From positions 1 through 47,159 of the forward strand of contig JAIBBZ010000038.1 of the NCBI GenBank assembly GCA_019694435.1: a stretch of 47,159 bases of DNA, written 5' to 3'. The translations under genes and the position numbers were made by a program. Source of the stretch: Pirellulales bacterium (GTDB lineage: Bacteria; Planctomycetota; Planctomycetia; Pirellulales; JAEUIK01). The stretch's first letter is position 1. Every line of letters begins with the position of its first letter. The notes beneath the pieces are model-generated. The model ran no database searches. It saw only the letters and a list, made by a program, of their open reading frames with translations, and was not told the DNA's origin. Shown here piece by piece: positions 17,842-27,200 of the stretch.

Positions 17842-18978
17842 CTATTTCGGCAGTACGACGCGATTGATTCGGTCGCCGGTGAGTGTGCCCAGGTAGATGG
17901 CCCCGTCGCGTTCGTTGACCGAGGTGACCTGCCACACCTGTTCGCCGGTTGGATCTTGCAAGGTGCGCACAAGTTGGCCCTGCTCGTCCAGGGCCACGAC
18001 CAGCCCATAGCGCTCGGGCTGCGGCCAGAGCGCCGACGGCAGCTTGACCAGCGCGTTCTTCAATCCCGCCTGGCGATGGAGCCAGTCGGCCATGTCGTTG
18101 CGCACGGTGAACATCGCCACCCAGAACGTGCCTTGGCCGTTCGACCAGACGCCATCGGGAAAGCCAGGCAGGTTCTCGGCAAACACGTCGTCGGTGCCAA
18201 CCTGAGGGCCCTTGAGCCAGTAGCGTCGAATCGCGTAGCGATACGTCTCATTGACCAGGACAAAGTCTTCCTGCTGCGAGAGGGCCACGCCGTTGGCGAA
18301 ATACAGCGAGTCGAGCAGAACCGTCGTCAGCTTCGTGGCTGGGTCGTACTTCAACAGCCGCCCCCAGGGCCGCGCCTCGAGCATATCGAACAAGTATTCC
18401 TGCGACCCATATTTCGAGCTCGCGTCGGAAAAATAAATGGCCCCGTCGCGGGCGACCGCCACGTCATCGGCAAAGCCCAACGGGACCCCGGCGGCCTCGG
18501 TCGCGAGCACGGTCAACTTGCCTTGGGGGTCGATCGACAACAGTCCCTTGATCGCGTCGCAGACAATCAGATTGCCGGCGGCGTCCATGTCGATTCCGAG
18601 CGGCCGTCCGCCCGTTTCGGCGAGCGTTTCGACGGGCCCCCGGCCGAAGTCGGCCATGCGCACGACCCGCCCGTCGATCGTCCCGGCATAGAGGTTGCCC
18701 TGACTGTCGATATGCAGATCTTCGGGCCCCTGAAGCTCGCCAGGGTGGATGGCCACCGCCGCCTGGAGCAGGTCGTTGGGGGCGAGCACCCCGGTCATCG
18801 CGGGCTTGGGCGGAGGGTCGTATGCCACTGCATCAATCGGCGACGGCGCAAAGACGAGATAGGCGACGAGCGTCAGCACCAAGGCCAGCAGGGCTCCTAA
18901 AACTCGCCAACCCCAGCGCGGCTTGCGGCCTTCCGTTGTGGGCGCAGCAGTCGCATCGGGCTCGGTGGCGTCACTCAT
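17842..18978 (-). CDS. Membrane-anchored strictosidine-synthase/APMAP-like six-bladed propeller
   Basis: 378 residues. A single N-terminal TM helix (VLGALLALVLTLVAYLVFA, about 26-44) follows a short cytoplasmic tail, so the propeller faces the periplasm or exterior. The sequence carries the strictosidine-synthase-like core: 'GPEDLHIDSQGNLYAGTIDG', 'FADDVAVARDGAIYFSD', 'YFANGVALSQQEDFVLVNET', 'RYWLKGPQVGTDDVFAENLPGFPDGV'. This matches animal APMAP and bacterial SMP-30-like lactonases or arylesterases rather than a plant alkaloid enzyme. The reaction is probably hydrolysis of a lactone or ester, unproven. Its ATG overlaps the stop of the upstream gene in an ATGA, so translation is coupled. Confidence 0.9.
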   Translation of the reverse strand: MSDATEPDATAAPTTEGRKPRWGWRVLGALLALVLTLVAYLVFAPSPIDAVAYDPPPKPAMTGVLAPNDLLQAAVAIHPGELQGPEDLHIDSQGNLYAGTIDGRVVRMADFGRGPVETLAETGGRPLGIDMDAAGNLIVCDAIKGLLSIDPQGKLTVLATEAAGVPLGFADDVAVARDGAIYFSDASSKYGSQEYLFDMLEARPWGRLLKYDPATKLTTVLLDSLYFANGVALSQQEDFVLVNETYRYAIRRYWLKGPQVGTDDVFAENLPGFPDGVWSNGQGTFWVAMFTVRNDMADWLHRQAGLKNALVKLPSALWPQPERYGLVVALDEQGQLVRTLQDPTGEQVWQVTSVNERDGAIYLGTLTGDRINRVVLPK

Positions 18979-19664
18979 GACTTCGCTCTCGCTGCGGCGT
19001 CGGCGGCAGCCCTGGCCGCATGGCGCAAGGCCTTTTCATCGAGCACGGCCGTATAGTTTTGCCAGGCTTCTTGCCCTGCCGCGTCGGTCTTCCAGAGCGT
19101 GAAGTGGCAGCAATCGGCCCCGGCCGGAATGGTCGAGTCGAAGCGCACCTGAAAGCCGTGCCCTACGCCGAACTCCTCGAGCGCCTCGAGCATACCCTGA
19201 ACGAAGTAGCGCTGCACCCGGCAGTCGAACGCCTGGTAATGGTCCTGGTGGGGACACCAGAGGATGTCGAAGCTCACCTGCTGGTCGCTGTCGATCTGGG
19301 GCGCCTCGAGCGACGCGTAGACGATCCGGTTGATCACGGTCGCGTAGTAACTGACAAACTCCGCTTCGCTCATGTCGTCGGGCTTGGTCTTGCCCGCCAG
19401 GATCTGCCGCCCGATATCGAGTCCCACGCGGCGCAGTGCATCAGCGACGACTTGCTGCCCATCGCGTCCGAAGGCGGCCTCGCAGGCCTTGAGTACCTCG
19501 ATGATGGCCATCGCTTGCATCGTGCCCCACTGCCAGAGGGTCGCCGGATCGAAATCGGTCTTGGCGAGCACCTCGTCGCGCAGCCGCGCGAGACCCTTGG
19601 CATAGGGCTGGTTGAACTCGAACTGCGACCAGGAACCTTCGGGGCGATGTTGCCAATGAGCCAT
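18975..19664 (-). CDS. Small cytoplasmic protein, possibly ATC-hydrolase-like
   Basis: 229 residues, no signal peptide or TM. The C-terminal half contains paired cysteines and a 'GADCCHFTLWK' segment, with 'ILWCPHQDHYQAF' before it. This pattern recalls the L-2-amino-thiazoline-4-carboxylic acid hydrolase-like/V4R-related family, but recognition is weak. The N-terminal half is helical ('YAKGLARLRDEVLAK', 'AIIEVLKACEAAFG'). It overlaps the APMAP-like gene by four bases (ATGA), so the two products are made together. One may hydrolyse a small ring compound and the other a related lactone or ester; that is inference. Confidence 0.75.
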   Translation of the reverse strand: MAHWQHRPEGSWSQFEFNQPYAKGLARLRDEVLAKTDFDPATLWQWGTMQAMAIIEVLKACEAAFGRDGQQVVADALRRVGLDIGRQILAGKTKPDDMSEAEFVSYYATVINRIVYASLEAPQIDSDQQVSFDILWCPHQDHYQAFDCRVQRYFVQGMLEALEEFGVGHGFQVRFDSTIPAGADCCHFTLWKTDAAGQEAWQNYTAVLDEKALRHAARAAADAAARAKS

Positions 19665-20055
19665 GAGCGGACGATCTCCGGCGGCGAACGGCTAATGCAG
19701 TCACGGCCCCAATATACGCGGGGCAGGCGGCCAAGTGATCCTATTTGACCTCCAGCGGGGTGGTCGTACCACTGCGTGTTCGTGCCGAACAGCCCAAGTG
19801 TTCGACCGGTCGAGTCGCGAGAGCGTTCGTCGCCAGATCGCGTGGGATTCCGCGTCCGGCGCCAAATGCCGCGGAAGCGCGCGGGGTTCGTCCGCGCCGG
19901 CACCGCGCCTTTGGCGCCGGGAACTTGTCGCGGATGTGAATCTTCAGCAACCGGATGCGTAGTTCGTGGCCGAGGCCTCCGAACCTACGGTTCTGCCCAA
20001 GGCAGCTTCACGCATCATCGCAACGACGCCGAAATTGCGCCGTGATGCCGAGCGG
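19665..20055. other. Gene-free stretch (391 bases)
   Basis: It lies upstream of the minus-strand ATC-hydrolase-like gene and downstream of the minus-strand GT2 gene. A 69-codon frame beginning with TTG on the minus strand (19741-19950) has no Shine-Dalgarno and no recognisable product. I see no tRNA, strong hairpin terminator or repeat. The promoter of the 19664 gene is presumably here but not recognisable. Confidence 0.4.
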
Positions 20056-20868
20056 TCAGCTCGCCGCGCCGGCCTGGCCCGATCGCGGCGCGGCCACGGT
20101 GCTCGCCGCCGAAACCCGGTCACGCTGCGGAAACATCGGCGAGTGAATCAGGCCCCATTTCGAAAAGCGGTAGCCCAGCCCGGTGCGCAAGCAGCCGAAG
20201 CCGTAGGTCACGCTGCGCCGGAAATTGATCGATGACGCCTCGGCGAAATACTTCGTGGGGCACGAGACCTCGGCAATCTGATAGCCGAACCAGAAGATCT
20301 GGGCCAGCATCTGGTTGTCGAAGACAAAGTCGTCGGAGTTTTCCTCGAGCGGCAGTTGCTCGAGGAGCTGTCGCGAGAATGCCCGGTAGCCGGTGTGATA
20401 TTCCGACAGCTTGGCACCCAGCAGCACATTCTCCGAGAACGTGAGAAAGCGGTTGGCCACGTATTTCCAGGCGGGCATGCCACCGGCCATGGCGTGGCCG
20501 CCGAGAATGCGCGAACCGAGCACGCAGTGATACAGGCCGTTGCCGATCAGGCAGGCCATGGCCGGGATCAACAGCGGCGTGTACTGGTAGTCGGGGTGGA
20601 CCATAATGACGATGTCCGCCCCTTCCTCGAGCGCCAAGCGGTAGCAGCTCTTTTGGTTACCGCCATAGCCGCGGTTCTGCGGATGCTTGTGGACGCGCAC
20701 ATTGGGCAGCGTCTTGGCAATTTCGGTGGTCTCATCGCGGCTGGCGTCGTCGACGACGATCACGCGGTCGACCACGCCCTGCGCCATGACTTCGTCGTAG
20801 GTGGTCTTCAGCGTCTTGGCCGCGTTGTACGCCGGCATGACGACTACGACTTTCTTGCCTGCAAACAT
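20056..20868 (-). CDS. Family 2 glycosyltransferase (dolichol-phosphate-mannosyltransferase-like)
   Basis: 270 residues from the ATG at 20866-20868. The minus frame stays open more than 1.3 kb upstream, but that extension is antisense to the GT-C gene and has no sensible sequence. GT-A motifs: 'VVVVMPAYNAAKTLKTT' (nucleotide-sugar site), 'VIVVDDASRDET', 'NRGYGGNQKSCY', 'IVIMVHPDYQYTP' in the DxD position, 'LLGAKLSEYHTGYRAFSR'. No TM segments are evident. Members move a sugar from a nucleotide or lipid-phosphate donor onto a lipid or glycan at the cytoplasmic face. It is divergent from the polytopic GT-C gene, which may use its polyprenyl-phosphate sugar product; that link is inference. Confidence 0.92.
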   Translation of the reverse strand: MFAGKKVVVVMPAYNAAKTLKTTYDEVMAQGVVDRVIVVDDASRDETTEIAKTLPNVRVHKHPQNRGYGGNQKSCYRLALEEGADIVIMVHPDYQYTPLLIPAMACLIGNGLYHCVLGSRILGGHAMAGGMPAWKYVANRFLTFSENVLLGAKLSEYHTGYRAFSRQLLEQLPLEENSDDFVFDNQMLAQIFWFGYQIAEVSCPTKYFAEASSINFRRSVTYGFGCLRTGLGYRFSKWGLIHSPMFPQRDRVSAASTVAAPRSGQAGAAS

Positions 20869-21219
20869 CGTCGCCTCGAAATCGAATGAATCGCTCGTTG
20901 TCCGCGCCACGGCCCTGAGTGCCGTGCAGGTTCCCTCAAGGATGTACTGCGCAGAAGCCGCGCCCGGCCGGAAATCTCGCCCACCCTGCACCTGGAGAAA
21001 CGGCCCGTGGCCCGCGGATTTCCTCGATCGTACGGGTTGTAGCAATCGTCGCAAGCCTTCGCGTTGCGCCTGCCTGCGCGACCAAGGCGTCGATTGGCCA
21101 AGCCCCTTGGCCTGCCGGGACAACGGGATTGACGTAAATTTCCGCGTGCGCAACGCTGGCCCGCGCCGGCATTGCGACTCTGCTTCCCGCGTAGAAGACC
21201 GTTGAAGAGCGGACCGAAC
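20869..21219. other. Divergent promoter region of the two glycosyltransferase genes
   Basis: A 351-base gene-free region. It contains a small hairpin (GGCCAA 21096-21101 with TTGGCC 21107-21112) and a TTGACG at 21129-21134 without a good -10 at 17 bases. Nothing else is supported. Confidence 0.4.
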
Positions 21220-22683
21220 ATGCGACGAGAATGGGCCCTGGTGTTGATCCTGCTGGCGGCCATTGCAGCCATCCGCGCGCTTGAACTGCGCCCGGGCCAT
21301 GAATGGGGCTGCGATTTCGCGATGTACATCATGCACGCGGAGAATCTCGTCGAGGGGGTCCCCTACGCCGAGACGGGCTACATCTACAACCCCAGCTACG
21401 GCTCGTTGGGACCGAAGACCTATCCGCCGGGTACGGCCATGTTCCTGGCCCCGCTCTATGCGGCATTCGGCCTGAATCTTTGGGCGTTCAAACTGGAAAT
21501 GATGGCCTGCTTGCTGGGCTCGCTGGCGTTGATCTATTTGAACTTCCGCCGGATCGTCGGCCCCTGGCCGGCGGCCGCCATCGTGGCCACGTTTGGCCTG
21601 AACCATTACATGTACGATTGGGTCAACTCGGTCGGGTCCGACTTGCCGTTCATTCTGCTGGTCTATGCCTGGTTTCTGGCCGTGGCCTGGGCCTATCGCG
21701 TGCCGCGCGGCGCTCCGCCGCACGTGGGGCTGCTCGCGCTGTCGGGCCTGCTCGCGGCCGCGGCCTATTCGACCCGGTCGCTGGGCCTGGTGCTTGTGCC
21801 AATGTTGCTGGTCTACGACTTCGGCCGTAACGGCTGGAAGCCCGGTTGGCGCTCGCTGGTGGCGCTGGCCATTTTCTGCTGCCTGGCCCTGCTGCAAACG
21901 CTGTTCTTGCACAGCGACAACGCCTACATCTCGTTCTTCCAATTCAAGCCCGACGTCATCGTCTATCACCTGTTCGAGTACACCAAGCGGTTCATCGTCT
22001 TTTGGAACAACGGCTATGTTCCCGCTTTGACCATTCTGGTGTTCTTGATCATGCTCCCGGCGGCGCTGGTGGGCTTCTTGGCGCGGCTGGTGCGCGGGCC
22101 CACCGTGTATGAACTGGTGCCGATGTGCTACATGCTGCTGGTCATCGTGTTCCCGTTCTACCAGGGAGCACGCTATATCGTGCCGCTCTTGCCGCTGTAC
22201 CTGCTGTACATCGTCGTGGGCTGGCAAATTCTGCTCGAATCGCTGCCCGAGACGTTTCGGCGCCGCGTCGTGGCGGTGCTGGTGCTATTCGTGGCGGGCA
22301 GCTACGCCGCGCGGCTGACGACGCTCGACTTGGGCCCGATGCGCGAAGGTATCGGCAAACCCGAGACCGTGGCACTCTTCGACGAGGTGCGGGGGCATAC
22401 GCCGGCCGACGCCGTGGTGGTATTTCTCAAACCCCGAGCGATGGCGCTATTCACCGGGCGCAAATCGACGGTTTGGAATTTTGCCGAACACGATCAGCAG
22501 CTTTGGGACTACTGGAAGTCGATTCACGCCACGCACGTAGTCGTGGCCGAGCGCGACGAGCCGTTCTTGCTGCTCGAAGACCCCAAGCTGATCGCCCTGA
22601 CGCGCGAGTTCGTCGCGCGCCAGCCCGAGCGTTTCGAGCGTCAGTTTGGCAATGGCGACTTCACGCTGTACCGGATTCGCTGA
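21220..22683 (+). CDS. Polytopic GT-C-type glycosyltransferase (ArnT/PMT-like)
   Basis: 487 residues from the ATG at 21220. About ten TM segments are visible, for example 'LVLILLAAIAAIRAL', 'LLGSLALIYL', 'LVALAIFCCLALLQTLF', 'ALTILVFLIMLPAALVGFLA' and 'VVAVLVLFVAGSYAA'. The first extracytoplasmic loop carries acidic residues ('EWGCDFAMYIMHAENL'), where GT-C enzymes hold their catalytic Asp, and 'TYPPGTAMFLAPLY' resembles the ArnT/PMT loop. The last 100 residues form a soluble domain. Such enzymes use a polyprenyl-phosphate sugar on the outer face. It is divergent from a GT2 gene that could make that donor. The acceptor is unknown. Confidence 0.88.
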   Translation: MRREWALVLILLAAIAAIRALELRPGHEWGCDFAMYIMHAENLVEGVPYAETGYIYNPSYGSLGPKTYPPGTAMFLAPLYAAFGLNLWAFKLEMMACLLGSLALIYLNFRRIVGPWPAAAIVATFGLNHYMYDWVNSVGSDLPFILLVYAWFLAVAWAYRVPRGAPPHVGLLALSGLLAAAAYSTRSLGLVLVPMLLVYDFGRNGWKPGWRSLVALAIFCCLALLQTLFLHSDNAYISFFQFKPDVIVYHLFEYTKRFIVFWNNGYVPALTILVFLIMLPAALVGFLARLVRGPTVYELVPMCYMLLVIVFPFYQGARYIVPLLPLYLLYIVVGWQILLESLPETFRRRVVAVLVLFVAGSYAARLTTLDLGPMREGIGKPETVALFDEVRGHTPADAVVVFLKPRAMALFTGRKSTVWNFAEHDQQLWDYWKSIHATHVVVAERDEPFLLLEDPKLIALTREFVARQPERFERQFGNGDFTLYRIR

Positions 22684-22722
22684 CGCCTGCCGTGCCCTTC
22701 GCCTGGCCCCACTCGGCGGCGA

Positions 22723-24261
22723 TCAGTCGTCGTTGACGTCGCGTGGCTGTGCCCCCCAGTCGAGCAGTGCTTCGATGCCTGGCATCGCCGGCACCTGCTC
22801 CGGACGCCGGGCCGTTTGAACGACGTGATCGGCCAAGCGCTGCAACAAATCGGCAATCAGCGGCTGCTGCTCGGCCGCGGCAGCCAGGTCGCGCTGTTCG
22901 TCGGGGTCGCTTTCCAGATCAAACAGCCGAATTCTCCTGCCAGGCAACGGACGTTCGGTGTCGTAGCCGTCGGTCCGCCGCCGCACGCCCCGCTCGTAGA
23001 TCAACTTCATCGCGCCGCGAAGAATCATCAGCTCGTCGTTGGGAGCATATTCGACGATAACATCTTCGCGGCCGGCAAACTCCTCGCCACGCAGCGCCGG
23101 AACTAGCGACTGGCCCTGCATCCGCTCACCTCGAGGCAGGCCACACAGCTCGAGCAGCGTCGGAGCCAGGTCGATCAACTCGACCGGTGCTTCGCAGACC
23201 GCGCCTGCGCGCTCGTTATGCGGCACACGAATCACGAGCGGCGCCTGGACCGCGGGCTCATACATGCAGTGCTTCTCGAAGCGTCCGTGTTGCCCGAGCA
23301 TGTAGCCGTGGTCGCTGAGGTAAACAACGATCGTCGATTCGTCCAGCCCTGCCTGCGACAGCGACGCCAGGACCCGGCCGACATTGCGGTCGACGAACTC
23401 GACCGACGTGTAATACGCAGCCTGGATGCCTTGCTTTTGCTCGTCACTCAGCTCTCGAAAGATCGCGGGCGCGTCGTTCATTTCGCCGGGATCGCACGGC
23501 GGTGCGATGAACAGCTCGGGCCGATAGCTGCCCGCCATCTCGATCGGAAACCGAAACGGCGAATGCGGCTCGTAGAAGCTGACCATCAAAAAGAACGGCT
23601 GCCGCGCCTCGGCGCTCGTCAAGAACTCTTCCGCGCAGCGGGCAAAGTAGCTGCCCTGCATTTCGTCGTCGCGCGCGCCGTACGGCAGCGCCGCGGCGTT
23701 CAGCCAGACCGCGGCCGGATCGCGAAACGGCTTCCAAGCCGGCTGCACTTCCAGTCCCACGGGCAGCGGACGCAAGGGATGCTCTCGCAAGTGAGCCCGG
23801 TAGCTCGGATCGTCGATGCGCTCAGCAAACCCGTGCTTCAGGTCGCTGTTGAAGTGCATCTTGCCGATGGCCGCCGTGCGATAGCCCGCTGCCGAAAACA
23901 ACTCGGCCAGCGTTGTTTCGCTTTCGGGCAGCGGCGTTTCGAGCCGGGTAACGCCGATGGTGCGCGGGTACCTCCCGGTGAGGAACGATTGACGCGAAGC
24001 AGTGCATACCGGCGAGTTGCAATAGGCCCGCGCAAAGCGCAAGCCGCCGGCCGCCAGGCGATCGATCGCCGGCGTGCGGGCCAGGCGATTGCCGTATGCG
24101 CCGCACACGTACGCCGCATGATCGTCGGCACAGACGACGACCACGTTCGGCCGCGTGGGCGCGGCAACGTCTTCGGCCAACAACGACGCGCCAGGCGCCA
24201 AAGCCCAACCGTATGCGAGCAAGACCGAGTAGCAGCAAGTACGCAGCGACATAGGCCGCAT
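22723..24261 (-). CDS. Secreted type I sulfatase (iduronate-2-sulfatase-like)
   Basis: 512 residues with a signal peptide (about 1-30). The formylglycine motif is intact as C-T-A-S-R at about residues 86-90. Metal ligands 'CADDHA' (about 44-49) and 'YLSDHGYMLGQHG', plus 'IGKMHF' and 'KHCMYEPAVQAPLVIR', complete the active site. Overall it resembles iduronate-2-sulfatase-type planctomycete sulfatases that strip sulfate from marine polysaccharides, and needs a formylglycine-generating enzyme encoded elsewhere. Its ATG at 24261 follows the CHAT gene's stop with a one-base gap; an alternative start at 24252 keeps the signal peptide. No strong Shine-Dalgarno is seen, which suggests coupling to upstream translation. 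Confidence 0.93.
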   Translation of the reverse strand: MRPMSLRTCCYSVLLAYGWALAPGASLLAEDVAAPTRPNVVVVCADDHAAYVCGAYGNRLARTPAIDRLAAGGLRFARAYCNSPVCTASRQSFLTGRYPRTIGVTRLETPLPESETTLAELFSAAGYRTAAIGKMHFNSDLKHGFAERIDDPSYRAHLREHPLRPLPVGLEVQPAWKPFRDPAAVWLNAAALPYGARDDEMQGSYFARCAEEFLTSAEARQPFFLMVSFYEPHSPFRFPIEMAGSYRPELFIAPPCDPGEMNDAPAIFRELSDEQKQGIQAAYYTSVEFVDRNVGRVLASLSQAGLDESTIVVYLSDHGYMLGQHGRFEKHCMYEPAVQAPLVIRVPHNERAGAVCEAPVELIDLAPTLLELCGLPRGERMQGQSLVPALRGEEFAGREDVIVEYAPNDELMILRGAMKLIYERGVRRRTDGYDTERPLPGRRIRLFDLESDPDEQRDLAAAAEQQPLIADLLQRLADHVVQTARRPEQVPAMPGIEALLDWGAQPRDVNDD

Positions 24262-24262
24262 G

Positions 24263-27200
24263 CTAATCCGGACGCCCGATCAGCACAAAGCTGCCCCAGA
24301 AGAAGGGATGAAACCGCGACTGGTTGCGCAGCCCCTCGCGAAAGAAATCGCGCTGGGCGTCGCACAGTGCGTCGAGCTTCGGCTTGCCGTCGCGAAGTCC
24401 CTGGTAAAAGCGCGTCATCAGTGCCTGCGTCGAGGCCGACGGCACGCGGAACAGGCTGGTCATCATCGACTCGGCCCCCGCATACAGGAACGCGCTGCGC
24501 AACCCGGCCACGCCGCGCCCCACGGCCACGTCGCCCAATCCTGTTTCACAGGCACTCAGCACCACGAGCTCGGTCCCGCGCAAATCGAGCAACGCGACCT
24601 CCTGCGCCGTGACCCAACCGTCGTCCACCGACGCGCCGTTCTGTTGCGGGCGGACATTCGCGCCGGCCAGGACGAACCCCGAGCGCAGCAGCGGGTTGTC
24701 GGCCGCGCGCAGCTTTCGCTTGATTGCCGCCGCCGTACCGCCGCGAGTTGTCTCGTTCAAGGCCAGGTCTCCCAGGTCGGACGGCTGCTGCCGCTCGATC
24801 GGGATGTAGTAGCCGTGCGTGGCCAGGTGCAAGACGCGCGGCGCCGCCAGCTCCTTCAACTGTTCCTCTGTTGCGGCCGCATCCTGATACGTGCGGATCG
24901 GGCCATAGTCGCTGCCCGACAGCAGTTTGCTGATCTCGCGACCCTCGACCGCCGTATCTTTCAGTCGGTCCCACGAAAGCCCGCGCAACTCGTCGAGACT
25001 GCGCACGGCGTTTGGATCGTCGACGCCGGCCAGGTCCGCCGCTGGCGCGGTTTCTTGGTGCGGTGCCAGGTTGAAATCCGGATCGGCCAGCAGCACCGTG
25101 CCCGTGGCCGGCTTGGAGCGTTCGCGGAGCAAGTCGCGTCCGCTGGCGAGGTAAGCGACGCGATGGTCTTCAATCAAATAATTGCCTTGTTGGTCGACCA
25201 GCGTGTGGAGCGGCACGCGGCTGAGCGTGCCGTCGCAGGCAAACAGCAGCGTCTTCGCGCCGGAAAGTCGATCTTCAAGGGGATCGAGAATCTTGGCGGC
25301 GAGCTGTCGGGCCAGCCCCCGATATTCCTGCACTAATTGGTCTTCACCAGTCAGTGCCAGCGAACGATTGACGCGCTCGACGTGCGAACGCAATTCGTTC
25401 ACGATCAAGTCGATCTCACTCGCCAGACCCAGGTCGACCAGTACGACTTCTTTCGAGCCCGCCGTGGTGACGAAGGCCACATAACGCGTATCCAGCCAGC
25501 TCGAATTGACCTGCGGCGCATGGTCGAAGTCGTAGTCGTCGTAGCGGAAATACTCGACCAGGGCCGTCCCCGGCGCGAGCTGAGCTTGCGTCTGGCTCAC
25601 CTCGACCTGCCCCGCGACGAGCTGAGTCATGCGGCCCGCCAGGCGGCGGTTGCGTTCCGTCTCGGCCTGCGCGATCCGGCGATTCAGCTCTTTGGATTGG
25701 CTGGCCTGGGCTTCGGCCGTCAGCTCCTCGTCGTCCGAGCCGATGGCCAAATCGGCCAATTGCTGGCGCATCTGCAAGATCTCGGCGTTCAGCCGCTTGA
25801 TCTCGGGGTCGGCCTGCTCCGCCCGGCGCGCCTGCTCCAACCGAGCCAGCGAGTCGACGATCAGCGTCTTGCGATTCAGCACCCACTTGTAGGCTACCGT
25901 TGCAGCTTCGCGATCCCCCGCCGCCTGGGCGCGCTCGCACAAGTCGACCAGCATGTTGGCGCCCGAATAGAGTTCCTTCTGGAAGAACTCGATCATCGTC
26001 TCTTCGGTCGCCACGGCGAAGAGGTTTTCCAGCGGCTGTTGATCGATCTCCATCGACCGCGACAAGGCGCGAATCGCGTCGCCCGTTCGTCCCAGACGCT
26101 GATATACCGTTGCCAGGTGCCAATTGACGGTACCCAGCGCGGGCACACCGTCGGGGTATTGTTCATTTGGGAACAGGCGTTCCAGCATGGCCAGCGCTGC
26201 TTCCTCGGTCGTGGCAGCCGCCGCAAATTCGCCCTTCATCGCCTGAATCCAGCCCAGGTTGTCCAACATGGCCGCAATGTCGGGATCACCGTTCGGGAAG
26301 TCCTTTTCCGGGCGCAATCCTCGCAAGATGGCGAGCGATTCCTGCGACAGCGCGAGCGCCTCGTCGAACTGACCTAGATAGGTCTTTACCAACGCCAAAC
26401 GTCGCATGCTGAAGGCGATGTTGACGTGGCCCCGTGGATAGAGGTTGGCCGGGTAGAGCTCGCGATCGAGTTCCAGCGATTCGGCGGCATAAGTGGCGGC
26501 AGTCGCGTAGTCGCCCTTGGCCGTCATCAGATTGGAGAGACTGAATACTACATTGGAAATACGCAGTGGATACGTAATTTCGCCGGGCCGGTTTGCCGCC
26601 AGTCGGCGCAGCATGGCCAGCGATTCTTGCAGGGCCGTATGGGCCTGCTCGCGATACCCCAAGCCCATTTGCAGTTCGCCGAGCGTCGTCAAACCGCTGG
26701 CAAGGGCTTCGTGTCCCTGGGGGTATTCGGACTCTGGGTACAATCTGCGCAGCATGTCCACCATGCTTTCGCAATAGCGCTGCGCATCGCCGAAAAGGTC
26801 TGCGGCCAGGGCCGTGCGTGTGAGGCTCCGCAAGCCGTAGACCAGCTTCATGTGCCCGCGCGGGTATTGGTCCGGCGGATACAGCCGCTGCAAGATGGTG
26901 TATTCCTCTTCTACCAAGGCACGCGACTCGGCAAATCGTCCCAGGGCGCGATACGCGGATGCCAGATCGTCGATTTGCGTCGTGAGGAAATAGAGATCGC
27001 CGGTGAATTCTCGCTTCGCGTAGTACGCCCGGTATGCGCCCACGCATTGCTCCAACAGCGGCATTGCCTCGGCAAAGCGACCAACATCGTCGAGAAACCT
27101 GGCGTAATCGCTTTGTGCATCTGCCAGGGTCAGATCTTCGCTCGACTCGGGCATCTGAGCATGCAGGCGCTCGAGCATCACGATTGAGTCGCGGTAACCC

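Noticed and set aside
17842..18978. Alkaloid biosynthesis via strictosidine synthase
   Set aside because: The family name covers APMAP-like propellers; nothing nearby points to alkaloid chemistry.
19741..19950. 69-codon minus frame starting with TTG in the 19.7-20.0 kb gap
   Set aside because: No Shine-Dalgarno, no recognisable product, and an Arg/Thr/Ala-rich shadow look.
21096..21112. Terminator between the divergent glycosyltransferase genes
   Set aside because: A six-pair stem without a U tail, in a divergent region where no terminator is needed.
23218..24612. 464-codon plus-strand frame across the sulfatase and CHAT genes
   Set aside because: It spans two minus-strand genes with intact catalytic motifs and has shadow composition.
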